From positions 1 through 36,083 of IMG/VR virus record IMGVR_UViG_3300042889_000449: 36,083 nucleotides of DNA. One strand, 5' to 3'. Source of the DNA: a virus. This document shows, piece after piece, positions 22,601-28,976 of the stretch. Each line of letters starts with the position of its first letter. Positions within the stretch are counted from its first letter, which is position 1. Position numbers and translations under genes: made by a program. The notes below the pieces were generated by a model that made no database searches, had not been told where the DNA came from, and was given only the letters and a program-made list of their open reading frames with translations.

Positions 22601-24784
22601 CAACAGTTCATCTATGGGCATGGGTGGTGATACAAACTCTAGGCCTTCGTCTCCGTCATTGTCGCCTTCCAAACTGCCGTCTGGTTCTACTATATAAAAC
22701 TGATTGTTGGGTCCGGGTCTGTCGCCTGACTGATGGTATCTTGTGTTGACTCTGACTTCACGACCCACAGCACGACTGAATTCGTCAGCCACTTGATCTG
22801 CATCAATCTCGCCGCTGTTCATGCTAGTCCAATAGGGCCAATTCATACCATACATTTGCTCGACACCACTCATACGGTCAAGGTCTGTGGCGTCTAGCCA
22901 GTCGCTTTCGTCCCAGTTGTCCTGATTTTCTTCACGGTATTCATCAAAGGCCTGATTGTAGTAATCACTAGAAGGATCAGCATAAACATTAGCAACAAAT
23001 TGATCAAGTGAATCGGTCTTGTCTGCATCAAGGTCTGCCCACTCGTCTTCATCTACATTATTCACAATCCATTCTCTGAGGTATTCTTCGCCGTCCATGC
23101 CCCAGGAATCGCGAATTTTATCATCCAGCCATTCCTGGAAATCTTCCTGCATTCGTTCACGCAGGAGTTCAACATCTCTGCGACCGTTGTAGTCGCCATC
23201 ATGAAAAAATCGCACAGCATCATCAATGCTACGGCAGCGTTCGTCCTGATCATAATCTGGTTCCTGTTCAGGATCGTCTGACTTGATGCCGGGCACAATC
23301 ATTTCAAATTCCATGCCAGCAATAGCACCTGTTTTGGCAGCTTCCCGACGTAAGTTTTTGCTGCCCATGTTTATTTCAAACAGGTCTTGTTCTTCAAACA
23401 ATTCAAATTCTCGTGCTAGACTTTCTGACAAACTTACCTTGCCGTCTGCTCGCAACAGTTGTGGATGACCTTGTGCGTCTGTGACTAGACGCATTTTGTT
23501 GGCTTCTCGGCCTGTTTGTCCCGGATGCACATCAACAGTTAGTGCCATCTTGAAACGTGGATCATCTGCTTGTGCCTTGGTAGGAATGTATCCAGATGAC
23601 TCACGAATGGCTTCTTGGTCAAACAGTTCTGGATGTGCATCTGCAAAGTCTCGCATGATGATGCCTGCCACAGCGTGTGCTTCATTTTCTATAGGCGACC
23701 CTGTGTTGCCAGATGTGTGATCCAATTGTTCTAATTCATTTTGACGACAGTGTGCCAGTTCATGTGCTGTGGTTCGCAAAATATCCATGATATGACGATT
23801 GCGAATGTTCACATGCAACACATGTTGATCGGGAATGTACATGCCAAACGAATGATTTTCTTCACTCCATCCATCATTGTCATGCAGCACAATTTCAGGC
23901 ATGCGTTCAATACCTAAACGATCAGCAGTGTCTTGAATAAACTGTTGCACCATGTTCTCAGTGTCATCTTCGTTCAAGAACATTTGTGTGCTGGGTGCCA
24001 CGCCATCTGGTGAGCTGTAGGGTTGACCTTGATGGCCTTCTGAAAAGCCCCAATGGAATTGCGGAGCATGGCCTTGTTCTTTTAGACTTAGTTCGTGATC
24101 TTGTGCGGATGTTCTAGCTGTGCGCAAATCTTTGATGCAACCTTTGTTGCGCAAGATTTTGAACACAATGTTTTCACAACCAAACTCACCGTGTTTGTCC
24201 AGGCCACTTTGACGCATGGCTTTGATCTTGTCCCATAGTCTGCCCATAGCTTCGGCATTGCCAGATTTAATGGCACTATGTATTCTAGCATCTAAATCTT
24301 CTACCTTGGCTCGCACACAGGTGTCATCTACACGAGCTCGTTTTCTACGTGGTACTTGAATCCATTCTTCACGTGGGATAGAATACTCGCCTTGACTCAC
24401 AGGAGACTCGGCTGCGTTTTGCACATACAATTCCACAGGCACGCCGCCAATGCTCAATGTGTGTTCGTCGTTGTATTGATATTTTTTGGCGTTGAACAGT
24501 TCCTGATATATTTCATTGTCAGCAGGAAATTCCACCACAAGGTGTAGATCAATGTCGGAATATGGAGTGTAATTGTAGGCAGCATTGCTACCCGAGATAG
24601 TGATGTCACGGACGTCAAGGTCGCCCACGCCAAGAAATTCGCGAAAATTGTCAGCAATGGCTGTGAGTTTTTCACGCACCTCGGGCAACAAGTGCTCGTC
24701 TCGCCCCCAAATTTTAGGGTTGAGACGATTGTGAAACTTTACAGCATCGCTTAGTTTAAAGGAGTCCAGTTCTGTAATATGCAT
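19655..24784 (-). CDS. Giant multidomain 'polyvalent' protein (1709 aa)
   Basis: Domains in order: a Pol-beta-type nucleotidyltransferase (60-130; GSNAAY...S76-D-I-D79); a zinc metallopeptidase (275-390; H341-E-L-A-H345, probable third ligand E368); an amidoligase-like domain (about 485-930; GMEFEM, FVSPPM, STGLHINISV, IEFRSP); five short repeats (944-1296); a deaminase (1315-1445; H1368-A-E1370, P1396-C1397 and C1409); a probable papain-like cysteine protease (1476-1615; C1490, H1549, D1562); and a basic tail (1650-1709). Linkers hold GLAES, ELAEA, NEFIVES and DLFEIN, each hydrophobic-x-Glu. The frame is intact over 5.1 kb. Polyvalent proteins are known to be packaged and injected to counter host defences; I infer that role. 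The ATG has no Shine-Dalgarno, and GGTAAATA ends 8 bases upstream. Confidence 0.85.
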   Translation of the reverse strand: MHITELDSFKLSDAVKFHNRLNPKIWGRDEHLLPEVREKLTAIADNFREFLGVGDLDVRDITISGSNAAYNYTPYSDIDLHLVVEFPADNEIYQELFNAKKYQYNDEHTLSIGGVPVELYVQNAAESPVSQGEYSIPREEWIQVPRRKRARVDDTCVRAKVEDLDARIHSAIKSGNAEAMGRLWDKIKAMRQSGLDKHGEFGCENIVFKILRNKGCIKDLRTARTSAQDHELSLKEQGHAPQFHWGFSEGHQGQPYSSPDGVAPSTQMFLNEDDTENMVQQFIQDTADRLGIERMPEIVLHDNDGWSEENHSFGMYIPDQHVLHVNIRNRHIMDILRTTAHELAHCRQNELEQLDHTSGNTGSPIENEAHAVAGIIMRDFADAHPELFDQEAIRESSGYIPTKAQADDPRFKMALTVDVHPGQTGREANKMRLVTDAQGHPQLLRADGKVSLSESLAREFELFEEQDLFEINMGSKNLRREAAKTGAIAGMEFEMIVPGIKSDDPEQEPDYDQDERCRSIDDAVRFFHDGDYNGRRDVELLRERMQEDFQEWLDDKIRDSWGMDGEEYLREWIVNNVDEDEWADLDADKTDSLDQFVANVYADPSSDYYNQAFDEYREENQDNWDESDWLDATDLDRMSGVEQMYGMNWPYWTSMNSGEIDADQVADEFSRAVGREVRVNTRYHQSGDRPGPNNQFYIVEPDGSLEGDNDGDEGLEFVSPPMPIDELLKDLNAVKAWAGRMGVYTNQSTGLHINISVPEYSKDRLDFVKLALLLGDEYVLDLFGRASNTYAKSALGKVRDRVRQRPEEAQQLLDKMKGQMGELASKAIHGGYTDKYTSINTKDGHIEFRSPGGDWLDENFSQIENTLLRFTVAMSAALNPDAYREEYQKKLYKLLTQDQKGSDTIKYFADYVAGKIPRAALRSFVKQAQLQRKEKRGETSGEKMWWRVSNPGNSYASVEVVASSKKEAIEKALGDDGYPSWANTRQSIVAEPVRPYEEATVPTLNGRPSNPDGNWFLKNSDTNEIIYRFNAVNYQDAYTVLQQWEEAHPGDENIVYGPNTDRSQSGRPNDPNGRYAVVPRSDPALYGRSGRRPEYLFRFNMGNPAEQAQGRYILQAWAARNNVVPADYMVVDTEQWDQPADTVQTDVNPLRPTGPGPWEVASRSNNQVYYNPEFTNRGAAETEARTWLSQNGYNPNDFEVRTRQTAGSTDAASGGIIDVEPDVEVVYPGSTADLARQRATPGTFSGAWKVMNVDTGEELYRFSGIGNSQSDANGIALQWIRSNAPNTDLVQIEVVPIMTEGLAESAGDYELHDRPKLDRVLAKCCRMVVQGQQRDPERYGQVAACVIDPDNRMIYGINLPARDGTRRHAERVAIDKYRKSIGEIPDGSIVVTTCSPCNSPMEERHGESCKDLLNSVGIHKVYAGYQDPTQHDDRDADFRVYVTENDKLWGECQLFAQTFLGKEELAEANEFIVESDERAIAQAQYMQGECAVLALTIHKMDPQRFPLGFVYEFFDSMPDMYIEPDEFDELDPARQQDIQYNHQNWSLTHAYVYDVKTQKYIDARGSHDSPPNIGHDFNATRHNKFPAEIKDLVNVSSYMEWDEAQEKWIVLRGWDALDKAYTPEGQQRAREYAIKYLGVGDSGGKSIENENFADGRNPQDKGDSKRYGVPTKASVGTLRKVAKQGGRKGQLAHWMANMKAGRAKAKRNK
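20897..21955 (-). repeat. Five degenerate protein repeats inside the 1709-aa gene
   Basis: Residues 944-1296 hold five copies of a unit of roughly 45-60 aa. Each opens with a Trp-centred strand (MWWRVSN, GNWFLKN, GRYAVVP, GPWEVAS, GAWKVMN), continues with a Y/L-x-R/Y-F-type strand in most copies (IYRFNAV, LFRFNMG, LYRFSGI), and then has a helix with A...W (AYTVLQQW, YILQAWAA, AETEARTW, ANGIALQW). Linkers between them are Pro/Asn/Gly rich. The copies are diverged, so this is an old protein repeat and not a DNA tandem repeat. Confidence 0.7.
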
Positions 24785-24792
24785 ACGAACTG

Positions 24793-24800
24793 TATTTACC
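24793..24800 (-). promoter_or_regulatory. Late-type GGTAAATA element before the 1709-aa gene
   Basis: The minus strand reads GGTAAATACAGTTCGT then ATG at 24784. The 9-mer TAAATACAG is shared with the sites before 27975 and 33641. Only 8 bases separate the element from the ATG and there is no Shine-Dalgarno, so a late start here would give an almost leaderless message. Confidence 0.45.
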
Positions 24801-24801
24801 G

Positions 24802-25722
24802 TTAAGCCGCGGCTGCTTCTTTCTTGGATTTCTTCTTGCTACTTGCCAACACTTCTGTTTTGACTTCTGCAGGGGCAGAATCAGCCAACACAGCCGGTGT
24901 GGCTGCAAGAGTGGCATTCATTGCTGCCACTTCTTCAGTGGCCTTGGCAGCCTTTGCAGCGGCAGCTTGAGCAGCTTCGGGATCAAACATCACACGTAGA
25001 TCCTTATACAGTTGTTCGTGTGTGTTGTAATCAAACACATAGGTGCCTGTGTGACGCAACAAGATACGCTTGTCAATCCAAACCTGACCACCTAGATCAC
25101 GCCAGTTTTCACAGAATGTCCAGTCTTCTGAGTAATAGCGATTTTCACGCACAGCAGTGTCAAAGTAGGTTTTCATGTACTTGTCCAAACTAGAGTCAAG
25201 TCCAATGTCATTGTTGAAATGACGCACAGCAGGGTGAGCATTCAATTTCTCAAATACTTCACGTTTCATCAACAAGAAACCAGTGCCAGTTTTTGTAACT
25301 TCAACATGGTTGGAGTTGGGATCTTCTGCTTGTCCAGGAATGCCGTTCACGCACCATTTTACAGGCAGAGATTTCATTGGGTACAGGCCGCCTATGACAT
25401 CTTTTTGTGCGTCTAGCAATACCAGCAGGTGCCATGGCTCCCAGCCAATGTCAGCGTCAATAAACATCAAGTGTGTGGAACCTTCTGTGTTCAAGAACTT
25501 GGCTGTGAGTGTGTTTCTAGCACGACTGATCAAACTTTCGTTTGTCATGGTTTCTACTGTCCAATCAATGCCCAATTGGCGTGCGGTATTGGCCCATTTG
25601 ATAAAACTCATAAAAGTTGATTCTGTTAGCTGGCCGCCATAACAGGGCATGCAGATATGAACTCGAGTGGTTTTCAAGTAATCGATGTTGACTTGAATTT
25701 GTGTTTGTGCTTGATCAGCCAT
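24802..25722 (-). CDS. GT-A glycosyltransferase with Ala/Lys-rich tail
   Basis: The 306-aa protein opens with a strand VHICMPCYGGQLTESTF, the usual start of GT-2-like enzymes. It has HLMFIDADIGWEPWHLL at about residue 85-101 with D-A-D as the metal/UDP-sugar motif, followed by GGLYPMKSLPVKWCVNG and TGFLLMKREVFEKL, both typical of this group in phages. RYYSEDWTFCENWRDLGG supplies the acceptor-side Glu-Asp pair. From about residue 255 on there is an Ala-rich, disordered tail ending SKKKSKKEAAAA. The start at 25722 has GGAG 9-12 bases upstream. The acceptor is unknown: virion protein, host glycan and DNA are all possible. It stands alone, away from the other glycan genes. Confidence 0.8.
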   Translation of the reverse strand: MADQAQTQIQVNIDYLKTTRVHICMPCYGGQLTESTFMSFIKWANTARQLGIDWTVETMTNESLISRARNTLTAKFLNTEGSTHLMFIDADIGWEPWHLLVLLDAQKDVIGGLYPMKSLPVKWCVNGIPGQAEDPNSNHVEVTKTGTGFLLMKREVFEKLNAHPAVRHFNNDIGLDSSLDKYMKTYFDTAVRENRYYSEDWTFCENWRDLGGQVWIDKRILLRHTGTYVFDYNTHEQLYKDLRVMFDPEAAQAAAAKAAKATEEVAAMNATLAATPAVLADSAPAEVKTEVLASSKKKSKKEAAAA

Positions 25723-25748
25723 TGAAGGTCTCCATAAAAGTTGTGTAT

Positions 25749-25756
25749 TATTTACT
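25749..25756 (-). promoter_or_regulatory. Late-type AGTAAATA element before the GT-A gene
   Basis: AGTAAATA lies 26 bases before the ATG at 25722, inside the 38-base gap after the radical SAM stop. Unlike several others, this arrangement leaves room for a leader with the GGAG ribosome site. Confidence 0.42.
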
Positions 25757-25760
25757 AGGG

Positions 25761-26930
25761 TTATAAAGACTCGGATTTTTTCCAGGCCTCATGTAGTTTA
25801 GGCAAGCACGTGGTCCAATCTAAATTGCGTCTAGAATCAATCATTTCAAGATGTCTTTGCCAACCTTTGTTATCCTGGGCATTGGGAGATTTTTCTATTA
25901 TACTGCGAATCGTGGAGTGGACATAGTTATGCCCAGCATATTTTTCCATCCAAACTTGTTTTAGTTTTTCAGAACTGTACTCCAATGCTAAAATTCCGTA
26001 GCAGGGATGAATTGCAAATCCTGACATTTTTTTGTAAGTTTGGCGCATATTCTTAAACCAATTGTAAGTGTCTTCGGCAATGTCAATATTGTACACACCC
26101 AATACAAAGGCCACGTTAAAACTCACAACAGGTATGTTTTGTTCATGCCACCAACAAATATTTTGTTCAACAGTTTCCCAGCTCAGGGGATTTCTAATGT
26201 ATTCAAATGCTGATCCAGTGCCATCAATGCTGAAATTCACCACTAGGGATTTACACCGGGCCGCCAACTCTACAAACTCCTGTGACGGTCTAATACTACC
26301 ATTGGTATTTAATGATAGATTCAATTGAGAAATAGTACCAATTTGATCAATTTTTCTTAAAAACTTCAAGGGCTCTTTGCTCAACATGGGTTCACCGCCG
26401 TTGAAATAAAGGCTTGTTAATTGAGATACATCAATGGATTCCCAGGCAGAGTTGTGCCTGGTGGCGTTAGTTACTCGCACATCAATGATTACGCCATGTG
26501 CCGCATCCTCTGCTGCCCAGGCACTACTAAAGTGTGAACTGCACTGAATGCAACGAGCATTACAAATGGGATCCACATTCCAGTCTAATTTGGTAAGAGT
26601 TGGTCGATTCAGATTTACAGCAACTGAGTTAAACTGTTGAATTGCACTGTCTCTTAAACTGAAGTTTTTGGGATTATTATCACAACGATCACAACCAGGC
26701 ACCAATTGACGTGATCTAACTAACTCACGCTGTGATTGGAGATATAAGTCATTATCAAAGTCGATTGTATCTGTTTCTGGGCCAAGAGTATTGACACAGC
26801 ATGCGGATATTTTTACTTTGTCTTGATTGACTTTTTCCACATACATTCCGTTAAAAATTAACGGGCAGTAGTAAGGATTATCGGTTTGATCGTTCGTCAA
26901 TGTAATCTTCTGCGATGGGTTGATTTTCAC
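25761..26930 (-). CDS. Radical SAM protein with N-terminal 'twitch'-type domain
   Basis: The 389-aa protein has the radical SAM triad C123-x3-C127-x2-C130 (CNARCIQC), preceded by a Cys-bearing domain: C22 (YYCPLIFNG), C44-C45 (ISACCVN), C80-x2-C83 (GCDRCDNN). That arrangement matches twitch-type auxiliary-cluster domains placed before the core. SLYFNGGEPM at about 189-198 is the SAM-binding GGE strand. The substrate is unknown. The only start upstream of the first Cys that fits is GTG 26930, which overlaps the previous gene by 53 bases; TTG 26900 is an alternative. It lies between the GT-A gene and the adenylyltransferase-like gene. Confidence 0.8.
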   Translation of the reverse strand: MKINPSQKITLTNDQTDNPYYCPLIFNGMYVEKVNQDKVKISACCVNTLGPETDTIDFDNDLYLQSQRELVRSRQLVPGCDRCDNNPKNFSLRDSAIQQFNSVAVNLNRPTLTKLDWNVDPICNARCIQCSSHFSSAWAAEDAAHGVIIDVRVTNATRHNSAWESIDVSQLTSLYFNGGEPMLSKEPLKFLRKIDQIGTISQLNLSLNTNGSIRPSQEFVELAARCKSLVVNFSIDGTGSAFEYIRNPLSWETVEQNICWWHEQNIPVVSFNVAFVLGVYNIDIAEDTYNWFKNMRQTYKKMSGFAIHPCYGILALEYSSEKLKQVWMEKYAGHNYVHSTIRSIIEKSPNAQDNKGWQRHLEMIDSRRNLDWTTCLPKLHEAWKKSESL

Positions 26931-27975
26931 GTTGTTGATAACTGGCGGTCATTCCGCCCACAAAGTTTTGTCCGTCCATTTCTGCCACATCAGGTTTGTC
27001 CATCAGAGGACCACCTGTGACCCAGGCATCGCAAGTTCTGCGACTGGCGCATTTGAACTTTAAAAATTTACAGTAGCCTAGATCTCCTGCGTCAATCACA
27101 CCTTCGGCGTCCTTGGGTGAGTCGCTGTCAATACCTTGGGCAATGCAGTCTAGTGTGTCTTGTCGTATGTCAAATGCCGCACAGTTGCCGCACAGACTTT
27201 GCTGTGCTTCTTCCATGCTGTCGAGATTCCATTCGTCAACCTTCTTCATCCAAAACTTGGTGTTGGGCATGTCTGGGTTGAGTGGTCCGTAGCCATATTC
27301 GTCGATGGCTTTTTGTCTGTTCTTGAGATTCAGTGTAATGTCTTGTGTGGCAGGAGGGCACTTTTTGACAGCTTCGGTAACACTTTCTGTGCTGCCTATT
27401 GCTGCGTCTAATATTTTGACCACAGTCTGTGCCAGCTTGAGATTGCCTTGAGTCTTTGGGTACAGACTCATTACTAGTGCAGTTTTTCGCTGATTATTCA
27501 ATTGTGGCCATGCTGAGCGAATCTCTGTAGCTGACGTCATTCCGGGACCAAACTCCACTGTGGGCAAGTAGGCCATGTAGGCGTGCTTGGCAAACGGCTC
27601 CAGTCGCTTGGCACCTATCAGTGGTTGCAAGTACGCAGGATTGCCATCTTTCTTTATGCCGCCGGCCTGTGGCTGTTTTGTAGCGTCTTTGTCTGAACGC
27701 ACAAAAATTAACGTGTCCCGAGCAGGATCAAATTTACTAGTAATTTCTTCAGCACGAAATGGTGATTTAACCTGTACAAAATGACCAGCATCTACCCCAG
27801 CCAGCTTGGCCAGTTTTTCTTTTACTGCAAACGGAAATGGTCTAGCTGAGGTATCATTGGTGGCTGCCACAAAAACTTCAGCATCAGGGAATGCCCGTTG
27901 CGCAGATTGATAAAGTGCTAGGTGCCCTGCATGGAAAGGATGAAATCCCCCGGGCATGATTACTACAGTGGTCAT
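26878..27975 (-). CDS. NMN/nucleotide adenylyltransferase-like domain fused to a Cys-rich domain
   Basis: Residues 1-195 are a cytidylyltransferase-superfamily fold: PGGFHPFHAGH has H15-x-G-H18, and MTSATEIRSAW at 146-156 matches the family's S/T-x-T-x-I-R motif. Such enzymes make NAD or activate small alcohols with a nucleotide. Residues 200-325 are a separate domain with C206, C262-x2-C265, C277, C302, C309 and C315, possibly an Fe-S or zinc site. The tail carries DVAEM and PIAED, the same x-A-E type linker as in the polyproteins, and ends EDYIDERSNR. The ATG has no Shine-Dalgarno, and ACTAAATA ends 6 bases upstream. NAD salvage during infection or an injected protein are both possible. Confidence 0.8.
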   Translation of the reverse strand: MTTVVIMPGGFHPFHAGHLALYQSAQRAFPDAEVFVAATNDTSARPFPFAVKEKLAKLAGVDAGHFVQVKSPFRAEEITSKFDPARDTLIFVRSDKDATKQPQAGGIKKDGNPAYLQPLIGAKRLEPFAKHAYMAYLPTVEFGPGMTSATEIRSAWPQLNNQRKTALVMSLYPKTQGNLKLAQTVVKILDAAIGSTESVTEAVKKCPPATQDITLNLKNRQKAIDEYGYGPLNPDMPNTKFWMKKVDEWNLDSMEEAQQSLCGNCAAFDIRQDTLDCIAQGIDSDSPKDAEGVIDAGDLGYCKFLKFKCASRRTCDAWVTGGPLMDKPDVAEMDGQNFVGGMTASYQQRENQPIAEDYIDERSNR

Positions 27976-27981
27976 ACACTG

Positions 27982-27989
27982 TATTTAGT
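27982..27989 (-). promoter_or_regulatory. Late-type ACTAAATA element before the adenylyltransferase-like gene
   Basis: The whole 16-base gap between the 145-aa gene and ATG 27975 reads CTACTAAATACAGTGT on the minus strand. It shares TAAATACAG with the sites before 24784 and 33641. Six bases separate it from the ATG, with no Shine-Dalgarno. Confidence 0.45.
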
Positions 27990-27991
27990 AG

Positions 27992-28429
27992 TTACATATT
28001 TTCCAGCAACCACAGATAAATTGGTGTGGAAAATTCTACAATTACCTGGCCATTACAACCCATATTTCCATAAAAAGGATTGATAGTTTTGTCACCTGTG
28101 CCGTTGAAATTGTGTTCGTATTTGAATGTTTTGATGTTGTCTAACGATATCTCATCAATACTAAAATTGGTTAATGTCAACAGTGCATCTTTAACAATTT
28201 CGCCAGCGTCATTGACCACAGTATGTTGCTGTGTTTTGCCCGACATTTCAAATATCAATGTATGTTCTTGTTCAGCATCTGGAATCCAACATTCAAATGG
28301 TATGGTTTCTTTTACATGTTGTTGATCAAGTATCACCAGGCCGTTTAAAATCACACGCAGGTTTAACGGCACAGTTGGATCAGTGGTGTTAATAATGCAA
28401 CGAAATGGGGTGAGATTTTCTTGTGTCAT
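27992..28429 (-). CDS. Beta-rich protein of unknown function (145 aa)
   Basis: It starts MTQENLTPFRCIINTTDPTV and is built of alternating hydrophobic strands (LRVILNGLVILDQ, HTLIFEMSGKTQ, ALLTLTNFSIDEI, GQVIVEFSTPIYLWLLENM). This is the pattern of a small beta-sandwich such as a carbohydrate-binding module or a tail-spike accessory domain. No catalytic residues can be named. The start lies 2 bases after the stop of the 121-aa gene, so both are co-transcribed. It has the same style as the 99-aa protein at 11184-11483. I infer a virion or glycan-binding role with low certainty. Confidence 0.68.
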   Translation of the reverse strand: MTQENLTPFRCIINTTDPTVPLNLRVILNGLVILDQQHVKETIPFECWIPDAEQEHTLIFEMSGKTQQHTVVNDAGEIVKDALLTLTNFSIDEISLDNIKTFKYEHNFNGTGDKTINPFYGNMGCNGQVIVEFSTPIYLWLLENM

Positions 28430-28431
28430 AG

Positions 28432-28797
28432 TTAATAAGTGATAGTTACAGAATTTATAGTGCCACCTTCAAATGCAGTGACATTTGTTCGAACCCATAC
28501 AAAGTTGCCCACAATGCTTTCGGGATGATAATCAGTAAGTGGGATACTACTGCCATCACCAATTTCATACACATCAAACCATGTGGCAGTAGCAGGCACA
28601 GTATCTAATGTAGCCTGTAACACAATTCTTCCTTCAAATTGATCCAGGCTAAATGTCACAGTTTGTAAACCACCACGCCCACGATAATAATCTGCGGCTT
28701 GCGCAGGATCTGAGTACCAGTCTTGGCTGCTTCCGTCATAGTTACCAGATGCTTGCCCGTAAACTGTGGTAGCCAAAATGATCTGCGTTTGTGACAT
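28432..28797 (-). CDS. Beta-rich small protein, possibly structural (121 aa)
   Basis: It begins MSQTQIILATTVYGQASGNY. The middle RIVLQATLDTVPATATWFDV and the end GNFVWVRTNVTAFEGGTINS are regular strands with Thr/Val/Trp repeats, as in tail or decoration proteins with a jelly-roll-like fold. There is no enzyme motif. The ATG shares a base with the stop of the 54-aa gene upstream (TAATG) and the stop lies 2 bases before the 145-aa gene, so the three form one coupled group. I do not recognise a family. Confidence 0.68.
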   Translation of the reverse strand: MSQTQIILATTVYGQASGNYDGSSQDWYSDPAQAADYYRGRGGLQTVTFSLDQFEGRIVLQATLDTVPATATWFDVYEIGDGSSIPLTDYHPESIVGNFVWVRTNVTAFEGGTINSVTITY

Positions 28798-28961
28798 TAT
28801 GCGCGGTCCGCTTCCACAACAACACCGGCGCCAGCCAGTTCTTCTGCTACTGATTGCAATGCTGCCACAATGTCATCAGTGGCAATTGCTTGCACTGAGG
28901 CATCGTCTTTGACCAATTTTGATAGTTTGATCACAACTATTTCTTCGTGTATTTTTGCCAT
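28797..28961 (-). CDS. Small conserved-type protein (54 aa)
   Basis: I read this short frame by hand: it starts MAKIHEEIVVIKLSKLVKDD, continues with ASVQAIATDDIVAALQSVAE and ends VVVEADRA, 54 aa with a TAA stop. It is a clean helical-plus-strand peptide, with no rare run or repeat. Its stop overlaps the next start as TAATG, and the preceding gene ends 10 bases upstream. There is no Shine-Dalgarno, but AATAAATA ends 7 bases before the ATG. I recall similar short proteins in T4-like marine phages but assign no function. Confidence 0.65.
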   Translation of the reverse strand: MAKIHEEIVVIKLSKLVKDDASVQAIATDDIVAALQSVAEELAGAGVVVEADRA

Positions 28962-28968
28962 AGTATAT

Positions 28969-28976
28969 TATTTATT
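28969..28976 (-). promoter_or_regulatory. Late-type AATAAATA element before the 54-aa gene
   Basis: AATAAATA overlaps the TAA stop of the 231-aa gene and lies 7 bases before ATG 28961, again without a Shine-Dalgarno. Because the stop codon supplies part of the match, chance is a real alternative. Confidence 0.35.
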
